64,000 nt of DNA from Brevundimonas naejangsanensis. Its GTDB lineage: Bacteria > Pseudomonadota > Alphaproteobacteria > Caulobacterales > Caulobacteraceae. The position numbers were made by a program, and so were the translations under genes. This document shows positions 19,915 through 28,463 of the stretch, in pieces. Location of the stretch: positions 1,850,501-1,914,500 of the forward strand of contig NZ_CP032707.1 of assembly GCF_003627995.1 (NCBI RefSeq), in the 5' to 3' direction. Positions within the stretch are counted from its first letter, which is position 1. The number at the start of each line of letters is the position of its first letter. The notes under the pieces are model-generated. The model worked only from the letters and a program-made list of their open reading frames with translations, was not told where the DNA came from and did no database searches.

Positions 19915-21768
19915 TCAATAGGCCAGCGCGTTGCCGTCCTTGCGCATCTCGGTGGCTGCGCCGTAGGTCCAGCGGCCCTGCTCGTTGATCTGCTTCATGA
20001 CGTTCTGATAGCCGCCGAAGCCGCCGTCGGGCGGGCCGAGGACCCAGCCCATGGCCGCCAGCTGCCGCTTGGTCGCGTCGGGCACGCCGGATTCCAGGTG
20101 CAGCTTGCCGACGCCCTCGGCGGGCTGGCCGGTCGGTTCGGACGAGCCGTAGTGCTGCCAGCGGGGACTGTCGCCGGCTTCCTGCGGGTCCAGGCCGTAG
20201 TCGACCATGTTGATGATGATCTGGGCCTGCCCTTGCGGCTGCATCCCGCCGCCCATGACGCCATAGGCCATCCACGGCTCTCCGTCCTTGCAGGCGAAGC
20301 CGGGGATGATGGTATGGAAGGGGCGCTTGCTCGGCGCATAGACGTTGGGGTGGCCGTCGGTCAGGGCGAACAGTTCGCCGCGGTCCTGGAACATGAAGCC
20401 CAGGGTGCTGCCGTCCGGGCCGTCGGGCGTCAGGCCGGAGCCCATGCCGCGATAGTTGGACTGGATCCAGCTGACCATCATCCCGTCCTTGTCGGCCACG
20501 CTGAAATAGGTGGTGTCGCCCTGGGTCGGGGCGTCGCCGGGGAAGACGCGGTCCATGACGCGGTTTGGGTTGATCAGCTTGGCGCGTTCGGCGGCGTAGG
20601 CCTTGGAGTTCAACCAGGCGGTCGGAGCCTTGGCGAACCGCTCGTCGGCGAAGTAGCGGGCGCGGTCCTCGAAGGCCAGGCGCTTGGCCTCGGCCTGGAC
20701 GTGGATCGAGGCGGCCGACTGGAAGCCCATGGCCTTGAGGTCGAACTGCTCGCAGATGTTCAGGATCTGGTTGGTCGACAACCCTTGAGTGTTCGGCCCC
20801 AGCGAATAGACCTCGACCCCGCGATAGGTGGTCATCAGCGGCTCGACCCATTCGGTGCGGTGGGCGGCCAGGTCGGCGCGGGTCATCCAGCCGCCGATGC
20901 GCTTGAAGTAACGCTCGATATGGTCGGCGATGGCGCCGTCATAGAAGGCGTCGCGCCCGCCCTCGGCGATCATGCGATAGGTGCGGCCCAGATCCGGGTT
21001 GGCGAAGACCTCGCCCGTCTTGGGCGTGCGGCCGTGGGGGCGCCAGACCTTCTTGCGGTTGTCGTTCTCCTCGATCTGGGCGCTGGCGCGGTCGAAGCCG
21101 GCCATGTTGCGCTCCAGATACCAGGCGATGACCTCGGGAACCGGCACGCCCTGTTCGCACAGTTCGGCGACGGGCAGCAGGACGTCCTTCCACGGCAGCT
21201 TGCCGTAGCGCTGGTGGGCGCTCCACCAGGCGTCGACCGTGCCAGGGACGTTGACGGTCACGGCGCCGTATTTCGGCAGATAGCCGTCGGGACCGGCCTT
21301 GGAGCGGGCGGTGGCCAGAGACAGGCCGCGCGGGCTGTTCCCCGAGCCGTTGAAACCGACGACCTTCTTCTGGGCCGGGTCCCACATCAGGCAGAAGGCG
21401 TCGCCGCCGATGCCGTTGGCGGTCGGCTCCAGGAAGCCCAGGGCGGCGTTGATGGCGATGGCGGCGTCGATGGCCGAGCCGCCGCGGCGCAGGGTGTCCA
21501 GGCCGATCAGGGTGGCGGTGGGGTGGGCCGTGGCGGCGGCGCCGTTGGCGCCCCAGACGGTCGAGCGGCCTACGAACTTCGGCCCCGTCACCCGGTCGCC
21601 GATGCCGACGCCGGCATAGGGATCGGCCGAGGCCGGCTTGGCCCCCGTGGCCTGAGCGCCGGCGGACTGGACGGCTGCGGACTGGGCGGCGGCCGTAGGC
21701 TGGGCGCCGGCGGTTCCCGCCATCAGGGCGCCCGCCGGCAGGGCGGACAGGAAGGTGCGACGACGCAT
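19915..21768 (-). CDS. Gamma-glutamyltransferase family protein, probable Tat substrate
   Basis: 617 residues. These N-terminal nucleophile hydrolases cleave themselves so that a new N-terminal Thr acts on glutathione or other gamma-glutamyl or acyl compounds. The processing site is visible as GDTTYFSVAD near residue 418, and the large subunit has the family motifs GNSPRG and GIGGDAFCL. The N-terminus RRRTFLSALPAGALMAG looks like a twin-arginine signal, followed by an Ala/Gln-rich low-complexity stretch. Start ATG 21768 with GAGGGG about ten bases upstream. Cephalosporin-acylase-like relatives share this fold, so the substrate is open. Confidence 0.9.
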   Translation of the reverse strand: MRRRTFLSALPAGALMAGTAGAQPTAAAQSAAVQSAGAQATGAKPASADPYAGVGIGDRVTGPKFVGRSTVWGANGAAATAHPTATLIGLDTLRRGGSAIDAAIAINAALGFLEPTANGIGGDAFCLMWDPAQKKVVGFNGSGNSPRGLSLATARSKAGPDGYLPKYGAVTVNVPGTVDAWWSAHQRYGKLPWKDVLLPVAELCEQGVPVPEVIAWYLERNMAGFDRASAQIEENDNRKKVWRPHGRTPKTGEVFANPDLGRTYRMIAEGGRDAFYDGAIADHIERYFKRIGGWMTRADLAAHRTEWVEPLMTTYRGVEVYSLGPNTQGLSTNQILNICEQFDLKAMGFQSAASIHVQAEAKRLAFEDRARYFADERFAKAPTAWLNSKAYAAERAKLINPNRVMDRVFPGDAPTQGDTTYFSVADKDGMMVSWIQSNYRGMGSGLTPDGPDGSTLGFMFQDRGELFALTDGHPNVYAPSKRPFHTIIPGFACKDGEPWMAYGVMGGGMQPQGQAQIIINMVDYGLDPQEAGDSPRWQHYGSSEPTGQPAEGVGKLHLESGVPDATKRQLAAMGWVLGPPDGGFGGYQNVMKQINEQGRWTYGAATEMRKDGNALAY

Positions 21769-21846
21769 GATGATATTCCCCTCGTTCGTGGCGCGCATTG
21801 AGGCCGGATCGCGGGGGTGGCGCAAGTCATCGAATGGGCGCGGGGC

Positions 21847-21878
21847 AAAAGAAAAAGGGCCGCCCGGAGGCGACCCTT
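21847..21878 (-). terminator. Intrinsic terminator downstream of exbD
   Basis: Read leftward: 10-bp stem (21869-21878 with 21855-21864, including one G-U pair), loop TCCG, then a T-rich tract through 21847. It starts about 25 bases after the exbD stop and separates exbD from the gamma-glutamyltransferase gene. Confidence 0.85.
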
Positions 21879-21902
21879 CAATCCGTTCGGATCGGGATGA
21901 TC

Positions 21903-22340
<438 letters not shown>

Positions 22341-22557
22341 ACGCCGTCGTCTCCATCGAAGATCCGCACCCTCCGGCGGACCGCACTGAAAGTCAGACCG
22401 TCTCTTGGCGTCCCGAAGCGGGCTTGTAAAGCCGTCCCGGACGAGGAAAACGCGTCGAAGGGCAATAAGATTGCGAATTCGGCCAAGGCCCCGCTTGGCC
22501 GCGACCGATTCAGCCCCGTGTTCGCCTTCTGCTCAGCTTGAGGCCTCGCGCGCCCGC

Positions 22558-23172
22558 TCAGCCCCGGGCCAGCTTGAGGAATCGCTCGGCCAGGACGGGG
22601 TCGTCCTTGAAGGCGCCGGTGAAGCGGGTGGTGATGGTCGAGACGTGGCGGTGATGCACGCCGCGCGTGGTCATGCACTGGTGCGCCGCATCGACCAGCA
22701 CGGCCACGCCCTTGGGCTGCAGGTGCGATTCGATGGCGTCGATGATGTCGTTGGTCAGGGTCTCCTGGTTCTGGAGACGACGGGCGAAGATCTCGACCAC
22801 CCGGGCCAGCTTGGAGATGCCCACGACCTTCTCGCCCGGCAGATAGGCGACATAGGCCTTGCCCAGGAAGGGGGCCAGGTGGTGCTCGCAGTGGCTCTCG
22901 ACCTCGATGTCGCGCAGGATGACCATGTCGTCATAGCCGGTCACGTCCTCGAAGGTGCGCGACAGCTCCTTGCCCGCGTCGGCGTCATAGCCGTCGAACC
23001 ATTCGCCATAGGCGTCGACCACGCGCTTGGGCGTGTCGATCAGGCCGGGACGGTCGGGATTGTCGCCGGCCCAGGCGATCAGGGTGCGCACCGCCTCCAG
23101 CGCCTGCTCGCGGCTGGGGCGATTGGACGCCTCATTGGCGACGAGGACGGGCTTGGCGGGGGTGCTGCTCAT
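22558..23172 (-). CDS. folE: GTP cyclohydrolase I
   Basis: 204 residues; converts GTP to dihydroneopterin triphosphate, the entry to folate synthesis. Zinc ligands are in ESHCEHHLAPF and HQCMTTRGV, and the catalytic core GKAYVAYLPGEKVVGISKLARV is fully conserved. Divergent from cysS with 140 bases between, which include an AT-rich stretch (around 23211-23222) that probably holds the promoters. The following 217 bases before exbD hold no recognised gene. Confidence 0.97.
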   Translation of the reverse strand: MSSTPAKPVLVANEASNRPSREQALEAVRTLIAWAGDNPDRPGLIDTPKRVVDAYGEWFDGYDADAGKELSRTFEDVTGYDDMVILRDIEVESHCEHHLAPFLGKAYVAYLPGEKVVGISKLARVVEIFARRLQNQETLTNDIIDAIESHLQPKGVAVLVDAAHQCMTTRGVHHRHVSTITTRFTGAFKDDPVLAERFLKLARG

Positions 23173-23312
23173 GAAACGATCCGGCGGCGGCGAGAGCGCC
23201 TGTTCAGATTACTATTATATATGGACTTGGGCGCGCGGCCCTGACTGTCTATCAGGCCGCTATATGGGACGCTCCGTCCGTCCCGCAAGAAAACTCGCAA
23301 AAGACCTGACCT

Positions 23313-24719
23313 ATGGCCCTGCACATCCACGACACCCTGCGCCGTGAAAAGCGCCTGTTCGAGCCGCGCGATCCGAACCGGGTGAGCCTCTATGTCTGCG
23401 GCCCGACGGTCTATGACTACGCCCATATCGGCAATGCGCGACCGCCGGTGGTGTTCGACGTCCTGGTGCGGCTGCTGCGCCGGACCTACGGCGCGGATCA
23501 GGTCATCTACGCCCGCAACGTCACCGACGTGGACGACAAGATCAACGCCAAGGCGGCCAGGGAAGGCGTGCCCATCGGCGAGGTCACGGCGCGGTACGAG
23601 GCCGCCTATCTGGCCGACATGGGCCTGCTGAACGTCAGCCCGCCCGACATCGCTCCCCACGTCACCGACTACATCGAGGCCATCACCGCCCAGATCCAGG
23701 CCATCATCGACGCCGGCTGCGCCTATGCGGCCGAGGGCCATGTGCTGTTCGACGTCTCGTCCTATCCGGCCTACGGCGCCCTGTCGGGCCGGAACCTGGA
23801 CGACATGATCGCCGGCGCCCGCGTCGAGGTCGCCCCCTACAAGAAGAACCCGCACGACTTCGTCCTGTGGAAGCCGTCCAAGGCGGACGAGCCGTCCTGG
23901 CCGTCGCCGTGGGGCGACGGGCGGCCGGGCTGGCACATCGAATGCTCGGCCATGATCGAGCAGACCCTGGGCCTGCCCATCGACATTCACGGCGGCGGCA
24001 TCGACCTGGTCTTCCCGCACCATGAGAACGAGATCGCCCAGGGCGTCTGCGCCCACGGCCACGCCCACGGCGATCAGGCGCACGACGAATACGCCCGCTA
24101 CTGGATGCATAACGGCTTCCTGACCGTGGACGCTGAGAAGATGTCCAAGTCGATCGGCAACGTCCTGCTGCTGCACGACCTGGTGCAGGCCATGCCGGGC
24201 GAGGTGGTGCGCTGGGCCTTGTTGAGCGCGCATTATCGTCAGCCTCTGGACTGGAACCAGACCCTGCTGGAGCAGAGCCGCAAGAACCTGGATCGCCTGT
24301 ACGGCGCCCTGCTGCGGGCGGCGGCGGTCGAGCATTCGACGCAGGAACCCCCCGCGGAGTTCCTGAAAGCCATCGAGGACGACCTGAACACGCCGGGCGC
24401 CATGGCCACGCTGTTCGCCCTGTCCAGCGAGATCGAGCGCGGCATGACGGCGGGCGACACCGCCGCCGTGGCCGAGGCCAAGGGCCGGCTGATCGCGGCG
24501 GCCTCGATCCTGGGCGTGCTGCAGGCCGATCCGGCCGAGTGGTTCTCGGGCGTCGACGAGGGGCTGAAGGCTGAGGTCGAGGGCCTGCTGGAGCAGCGAG
24601 CCGCCGCCCGCACGGCCAAAAACTGGGCCGAGGCCGACCGCATCCGCGACCGGCTGAACGAGCTGAACGTGGTGGTCATGGACGGCCCGCAGGGCGCGAC
24701 CTGGCGGATGAAGGGCTGA
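23313..24719 (+). CDS. cysS: Cysteinyl-tRNA synthetase
   Basis: 468 residues; charges tRNA-Cys. Class I motifs HIGN (in [16 protein letters not shown]) and KMSKSIGN are intact, and the zinc-binding residues in CGPTV, ECSAM and HHENE are present. Length and start (ATG 23313) match the family. Converges on a lytic transglycosylase gene; a 10-bp palindrome in the 33-base gap may serve both 3' ends. Confidence 0.98.
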   Translation: MALHIHDTLRREKRLFEPRDPNRVSLYVCGPTVYDYAHIGNARPPVVFDVLVRLLRRTYGADQVIYARNVTDVDDKINAKAAREGVPIGEVTARYEAAYLADMGLLNVSPPDIAPHVTDYIEAITAQIQAIIDAGCAYAAEGHVLFDVSSYPAYGALSGRNLDDMIAGARVEVAPYKKNPHDFVLWKPSKADEPSWPSPWGDGRPGWHIECSAMIEQTLGLPIDIHGGGIDLVFPHHENEIAQGVCAHGHAHGDQAHDEYARYWMHNGFLTVDAEKMSKSIGNVLLLHDLVQAMPGEVVRWALLSAHYRQPLDWNQTLLEQSRKNLDRLYGALLRAAAVEHSTQEPPAEFLKAIEDDLNTPGAMATLFALSSEIERGMTAGDTAAVAEAKGRLIAAASILGVLQADPAEWFSGVDEGLKAEVEGLLEQRAAARTAKNWAEADRIRDRLNELNVVVMDGPQGATWRMKG

Positions 24720-24722
24720 TTT

Positions 24723-24747
24723 CCCTTCTCCCACAAGGGGAGAAGGG
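24723..24747. repeat. Short palindrome between cysS and the transglycosylase gene
   Basis: 10-bp inverted repeat (24723-24732 with 24738-24747, five-base loop) of the CCCTTCTCCC type, which also forms the ends of the long mosaic repeats at 33.9, 35.9 and 48.8 kb. It lies between two convergent stops and could protect or define both 3' ends. There is no T tract. Confidence 0.55.
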
Positions 24748-24752
24748 AAGGT

Positions 24753-26036
24753 CTATCGCGCTCGGCGGATCAGCTCGTCCGCCAGCACGTCCGTCAGATA
24801 GCCGTCCGCGACCCGGCCGTTGGCCAGCTGCCAGCGGCGCAGGGCGGCGCGGGTGTTTGCGCCGATGACGCCGTCGACGCCCTGGGTGTCGAAGCCCATC
24901 CTGGTCAGGGCCTGCTGGGCGCCGACGCGCTGGTCGCGGGTCAGAGGGCCGTCGTTGGGCCAGGCGACGCTGAGGGCGGGCTTGCCTTGCACGGCGTCGG
25001 CGATCAGGCCGATGGCCAGCGCATAGCTGACCGAGTTGTTGTAGCGACGGATCACATAGTGGTTGGGCAGGGCCAGGAAGGCTGGGCCCTTGGCGCCCTG
25101 CGGCAGCAGGATGGCCGCGCCCTCGGCCGCCTCGGCGCCGTTCAGGCTCTGGCCGCCGGCCAGGCGCACGCCGCGCGCGGCCCAGAAGGACCAGGGGTGC
25201 TTGGGCCCCTCGGCCTCGGCGTAGTCGAAGCCCGACGGCAGGATGACCTCATAGGCCCAGCCCTGGCCGCGCTTCCAGCCGGCCTGGGCCAGCAGATTCG
25301 CCGCCGAGGCCAGGGCGTCGGCATCCGAGCCCCAGATGTCGACCTGGCCGTCGCCGTTCTGATCGACGCCCAGCCTCAGATAGTTGTCGGGCATGAACTG
25401 CGTCTGGCCCATGGCTCCGGCCCAGCTGCCCTTGAGGCCCGCGCGGTCTCGCTTGCCCGAGACGACGATGTCGAGGGCGTGCTTGAGCTGGCCCTCGGCC
25501 CAGTCGCGGCGGCGGCCGTCGTAGGCCAGGGTGGCCAGGGAGCGGATGACGTCGAAGTCGCCCTGGACCTGGCCGAAGGCGCTCTCCTGGGCCCAGACGC
25601 CCAGCAGGATCTCGGTCGGCACGCCGTATTTCTGGGTCACTTCCCACGGCACGCGGTCGACGCGCTGGCGGGCCATGGCGATTCGCGCCGGGGTGGTGGC
25701 GTTCTGGATATAGACGCCGGCCGGGCGCGAGAATTCGGGCTGGTTGCGGTCCAGGCGGACGACGCTGGGATTGGGCGTCACGTTTTCCAGCTCGCGGGCG
25801 TACTCCCATTTGTGCGCGCCGCCGTGGCGTTCGAGGAAGCTTTGCTTCCAGGCGTCGAAGCCGGCGTGGTCATAGGCTTCGCTGAGATCCGGCTGGGCGG
25901 GGACAGGCGCGGGCGGCGTGGCCGGCGCCGGCTCGATCACCGGGGGGGGCGCGGGCTGGGGTTGGGGCAAGGCGGGGACCATGGGCGCGCAGGCGGCGAC
26001 GGAACCCAACAACAGAAGGCGATAAGCGATACGCAT
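24753..26036 (-). CDS. Lytic murein transglycosylase (MltB-like lipoprotein)
   Basis: 427 residues from ATG 26036 (GTG at 26042 also in frame). A lipobox SVAAC predicts attachment to a membrane facing the periplasm, then a Pro-rich linker, the SLT_2 catalytic domain with the catalytic Glu in VWAQESAFGQVQG, GAMGQTQFMP and a C-terminal peptidoglycan-binding domain (GVDGVIGANTRAALRRWQ). It cleaves glycan strands with formation of anhydromuramic ends. The divergent region to rpmJ is 358 bases. Confidence 0.93.
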   Translation of the reverse strand: MRIAYRLLLLGSVAACAPMVPALPQPQPAPPPVIEPAPATPPAPVPAQPDLSEAYDHAGFDAWKQSFLERHGGAHKWEYARELENVTPNPSVVRLDRNQPEFSRPAGVYIQNATTPARIAMARQRVDRVPWEVTQKYGVPTEILLGVWAQESAFGQVQGDFDVIRSLATLAYDGRRRDWAEGQLKHALDIVVSGKRDRAGLKGSWAGAMGQTQFMPDNYLRLGVDQNGDGQVDIWGSDADALASAANLLAQAGWKRGQGWAYEVILPSGFDYAEAEGPKHPWSFWAARGVRLAGGQSLNGAEAAEGAAILLPQGAKGPAFLALPNHYVIRRYNNSVSYALAIGLIADAVQGKPALSVAWPNDGPLTRDQRVGAQQALTRMGFDTQGVDGVIGANTRAALRRWQLANGRVADGYLTDVLADELIRRAR

Positions 26037-26394
26037 AGACACAGGCTAACGCCCCCGGATTCCACGACCAGTCACAAGCGCGCGAAGGCTCGATCAGTTT
26101 CCGTGATAGGGGTGAAGGCGTCGTTAACCCTTTTTGGCGGCAGGCGGTTAAGTGGCGGAATTTACATTGCGCCGTTCCCTGAGCGCGGCCTGGTGGCGGA
26201 GGGGCGACGCGCCGGACGTGCATGTCCGGAGACCCTCCGTTCGACTCGGAGGCCAGGCCTCCAACGGATTTCCCGCGCGGAATGTTGACGAAAGGCCGAG
26301 GCCTCTCTATACGCACCGCCTCCGCCGCAGGTTCGCCCGCGGCTCTTTTGTTTTACCCGCCCTCACGGGCCTCCAAATACCGGGACGTCCGACC
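26037..26394. other. 358-base non-coding region between the transglycosylase gene and L36
   Basis: No gene is supported. It holds three consecutive short inverted repeats at 26212-26229, 26234-26252 and 26248-26262 (the last two compete), and a promoter at 26285-26313. The frame of the L36 gene stays open upstream to about 26152, but the sequence there does not look like protein. Confidence 0.6.
26285..26313 (+). promoter_or_regulatory. Sigma-70-type promoter for the L36 gene
   Basis: TTGACG at 26285-26290, 17-base spacer, TATACG at 26308-26313. The start codon of the L36 gene is about 80 bases further on, leaving a leader that contains a T-rich stretch (TTTTGTTTTA) and a short ACCCGCCCTCACGGGC hairpin. 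Confidence 0.65.
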
Positions 26395-26520
26395 ATGAAG
26401 GTCCGTAGCTCGCTGAAGTCGCTCAAGGGTCGCCACCGCGACTGCAAGATCGTTCGCCGCAAGGGCGTTCTGTACGTCATCAACAAGACCGACCCGCGCT
26501 TCAAGGCCAAGCAAGGCTGA
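26395..26520 (+). CDS. ykgO: 50S ribosomal protein L36, zinc-free (ykgO) type
   Basis: 41 residues: [20 protein letters not shown] with the C-terminal [14 protein letters not shown]. The usual L36 zinc set of three Cys and one His is missing (only one Cys), which marks the C-minus paralogue often called ykgO or rpmJ2. In many alphaproteobacteria this is the only L36. Own promoter upstream, and a strong terminator 80 bases after the stop, so it is monocistronic. Confidence 0.95.
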   Translation: MKVRSSLKSLKGRHRDCKIVRRKGVLYVINKTDPRFKAKQG

Positions 26521-26599
26521 TCAGGCGCGACCGGCGCGCCCCGCCTTTCGCGGGCGAGGCGCGCGCCGATTGTCGGTGGATGGGATGACTATCCACAGG

Positions 26600-26625
26600 G
26601 CCGCGGGCGTTGTCCGCGGCTTTTT
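26600..26625 (+). terminator. Intrinsic terminator after L36
   Basis: 9-bp stem 26600-26608 with 26612-26620 (one G-U pair), loop GTT, then TTTTT at 26621-26625. Two more hairpins precede it, a GC-rich one at about 26533-26567 and GTGGAT/ATCCAC at 26576-26596, so the L36 message ends in a run of three stem-loops. Confidence 0.88.
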
Positions 26626-26675
26626 CGCGTCCGGCGTTGAGCCGGGCGGCCGCGCGTGATTAGTCCATTTTCCTT

Positions 26676-26753
26676 GCCCTAACGGCCTTTGGCCTGCTTG
26701 AGGGCGATTCTTCATTCCTTCGCCCCTAACGGCCTTTGGCCGGCTTGAGGGCG
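26676..26753. repeat. Two 31-bp direct repeats upstream of gapR
   Basis: Copies at 26676-26706 and 26723-26753 differ at two positions and start 47 bases apart. Each contains CTAACGGCCTTTGGCC, a small palindrome (GGCC TTT GGCC), followed by GCTTGAGGGCG. The second copy ends 30 bases before the gapR start codon, so the pair lies in the promoter or leader. Confidence 0.75.
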
Positions 26754-26783
26754 TAGCCTCTTTTTGAGTTCTGGAGTTCAGCC

Positions 26784-27056
26784 ATGGACGACGCTTCCTT
26801 CGACGCCAGCCCCGACGTCCTGACCGCCACGGCCCAGGGCCGACTGCGCTCCATCATCGAGCGCCTGGAGCGTCTCGAGGAGGACAAGCAGGCGGTGATG
26901 GCCGACATGAAGGAGGTCTTCGCCGAGGCCAAGGGCGAGGGCTACGACGTCAAGGTCCTGCGCAAGGTCATCCGCATCCGCAAGCAGGACAAGGCCAAGC
27001 GTCAGGAGGAGGAGGCGATTCTCGACCTCTATCTCTCGGCCCTCGGCGAGGTCTGA
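26784..27056 (+). CDS. gapR: GapR-family nucleoid-associated protein (DUF2312)
   Basis: 90 residues. The DUF2312 pattern is strong: TAQGRLRSIIERLERLEEDK, VFAEAKGEGYDVKVLRKVIR and the C-terminal KQDKAKRQEEEAILDLYLSAL. Caulobacter GapR is a short helical dimer or tetramer that clamps overtwisted or AT-rich DNA ahead of replication forks and promotes gyrase and topoisomerase IV activity. Acidic N-terminus, basic helix in the middle (VLRKVIRIRKQDKAKR). Two direct repeats precede it, and an unusual basic protein gene follows after 11 bases. Confidence 0.93.
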   Translation: MDDASFDASPDVLTATAQGRLRSIIERLERLEEDKQAVMADMKEVFAEAKGEGYDVKVLRKVIRIRKQDKAKRQEEEAILDLYLSALGEV

Positions 27057-27067
27057 GGCGCTCGGGC

Positions 27068-27550
27068 TTGAAGCGCACGCCGTTCAAGCCCCCCAGCGAC
27101 CGCCCTTCGCGCTCCAGCAGCCTGAAGGGCGGCGACGCGAGCAAGCCGCGTTCCGGCGGCCTCTCGCGCTCAAGCAGCCCGAAGGGCGGTAGCGCCCTCC
27201 AAGCGCGCTCAAGTAGTCCGAAGGACGATAGCGCCACTAGAAAGAAGCCTTCGCTGAGCCCTTGGGAACAGCAGAAGGAGGCGGCCAAGCGATCCGCCTT
27301 GAACGCCCTGAAACGCGCCCGCCGCTCGGCCGAGAAGGCGGGCGTTTCCCTGTCCGGCTGGGAGGGCGAGTTCCTCGATTCGGTCGACGAGCGGATTCGC
27401 GAGCACGGCCGCGCCTTCGCCGACCCGGAAAAGGGCGCGCCGGGCCAGGCCCTTTCGTCTCTGCAGGGCCGCAAGCTCAAAGAGATCACCGCCAAGGCCA
27501 AGGGCGAGGAAACCCGGCCCTGGATGCGCAAGGCGAAGGCGAAGGAGTGA
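27068..27550 (+). CDS. Basic Ser/Lys-rich repeat protein downstream of gapR
   Basis: 160 residues from TTG at 27068, the only plausible start, 11 bases after the gapR stop. The first third is a basic low-complexity region with three in-frame copies of RSSS(L/P)K(G/D)(G/D); the rest is helical and charged (SPWEQQKEAAKRSALNALKRARRSAEKAG) and ends in MRKAKAKE. No family recognised. The charge and the position next to gapR would suit a nucleic-acid-binding protein, but that is inference. The repeats are also visible in the DNA (see separate entry). Confidence 0.65.
   Translation: MKRTPFKPPSDRPSRSSSLKGGDASKPRSGGLSRSSSPKGGSALQARSSSPKDDSATRKKPSLSPWEQQKEAAKRSALNALKRARRSAEKAGVSLSGWEGEFLDSVDERIREHGRAFADPEKGAPGQALSSLQGRKLKEITAKAKGEETRPWMRKAKAKE
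27108..27235 (+). repeat. Three in-frame 32-bp repeats in the basic protein gene
   Basis: Copies at 27108-27139, 27165-27196 and 27204-27235, offset by 57 and 39 bases (both multiples of three). Each begins CGCGCTC and continues with an AGCAGCC(T/C)GAAGGGCGG-like core, encoding RSSS(L/P)K plus two Gly/Asp. The third copy has drifted most. Confidence 0.75.
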
Positions 27551-27634
27551 AGAGGGCCCAAGTGTAAGAGGCGCCTTTCACGGGCTTCACCCTTTCGGGC
27601 GGTCCCGGGTGACGGCTTATGGCCGATGCAGCGA

Positions 27635-27665
27635 TTTCCGCTTCCGACCCATTGCGGACATTAGG
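27635..27665. repeat. Intergenic hairpin repeat, copy R1
   Basis: TCCGCTTCC then ACCCATTGCGGACATTA: CCGC and GCGG form a small stem. The leftward lipoprotein gene ends inside it (TAA at 27661-27663). Same family as copies at 27979 and 28511. Confidence 0.5.
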
Positions 27666-27945
27666 GCCGATAAGGAGCACCGGGGCCGTCGATGATTACC
27701 CAAGCTGATCCGTCGATTGCGATCATGACTTCTTGCTGCGCCCATACGCCAGCCGCGTCTCGCTTGCGGTAGCTACACCCAAACTCAGTCGGCTCCTCAG
27801 GAATGTCGTAGCAGCGCAACGCCCTGATGTTGGACGGCGAAGTTTGAAGTACGCCCGCCAGATCGCCACGGTTCGGGCCAACCGAAGATGAACATCCACC
27901 GACTATCAGCAGGACTGCTAGGAGGATGTGAACGGGCTTGGTCAT
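27661..27945 (-). CDS. Small hypothetical lipoprotein
   Basis: 94 residues with a signal peptide and lipobox LIVGGC followed by SSS, so a lipid-anchored periplasmic protein is predicted. The mature part has two further Cys (ALRCYDI and EFGCSYRK) that might pair. No family recognised. Base composition and codon use are visibly less GC-rich than flanking genes, and hairpin repeats lie on both sides, suggesting an accessory gene. Confidence 0.6.
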   Translation of the reverse strand: MTKPVHILLAVLLIVGGCSSSVGPNRGDLAGVLQTSPSNIRALRCYDIPEEPTEFGCSYRKRDAAGVWAQQEVMIAIDGSAWVIIDGPGAPYRP

Positions 27946-27978
27946 GCAGCCAAGGTGGCATTCTTCTGATGCGCTGTG

Positions 27979-28031
27979 AATGTCCGCTTCCCACCCTTAA
28001 GCGAACTTCGCTTCACGACCCATTGCGGACC
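27979..28031. repeat. Intergenic hairpin repeat, copy R2
   Basis: AATGTCCGCTTCCCACCC at the left and ACCCATTGCGGACCTT at the right; GTCCGC and GCGGAC pair across a central insert that itself has GCGAA/TTCGC. It lies upstream of the leftward lipoprotein gene. Confidence 0.5.
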
Positions 28032-28172
28032 TTCGAGGAGCTTGAACAGTGACCGCTTCAAGCTGATGGTCGATCCGGGAGAGCCGCTATGTTCCGAAGA
28101 GACGTCTTCATACTCATCGCCGCGACATTGGTCGGGAGCGTGCAGTGCTGAAGGCACAGATTGAGGGATGCC

Positions 28173-28463
28173 ATGGCGACTGAACTGCTCGCAACTCATC
28201 GACCGTCATTCGTGGCCGTCCTGCTCTCCAGCTACGCATTGGCCATTGCAGCCTCGATCCTCATTTCAATTACGTGGATCGAAGGGTTCCTGTGGGCTGG
28301 TGGCGTAGTCTTAGTGGCTTGGCTGGCATTGGTCTGCTGGGCGTTTTCCAAGTTCGGAGCGCGCGCTGCGTGGGCCTTTCTCGGCGTTCTTGTCGTGAAC
28401 CCCGTTGCGGTGTTCTTCTTTGGAGTGACTTATGCCTGCGCCGCCAAAGCCGCCTGTCTGTAA
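28173..28463 (+). CDS. Small hypothetical membrane protein
   Basis: 96 residues, ATG 28173 with GAGGGA six bases upstream. Three hydrophobic segments (VAVLLSSYALAIAASILIS, FLWAGGVVLVAWLALVCWAF and WAFLGVLVVNPVAVFFFGV), no recognised domain. Lower GC than the neighbours and flanked by hairpin repeats R2 and R3, so probably accessory. Function unknown. Confidence 0.5.
   Translation: MATELLATHRPSFVAVLLSSYALAIAASILISITWIEGFLWAGGVVLVAWLALVCWAFSKFGARAAWAFLGVLVVNPVAVFFFGVTYACAAKAACL

Noticed and set aside
22481..22500. GGCCAAG/CTTGGCC hairpin between exbD and folE
   Set aside because: A 7-bp stem with no T tract on either strand and no repeat elsewhere in the window; probably chance.
26100..26160. 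Possible CtrA site (TTAACC with a nearby TTAAG)
   Set aside because: The spacing between the half-sites is about 18 bases instead of seven, so it does not fit the CtrA box.
26152..26394. Upstream extension of the L36 reading frame
   Set aside because: The promoter at 26285-26313 lies within it and the extension has no similarity to ribosomal protein; ATG 26395 gives the normal 41-residue protein.
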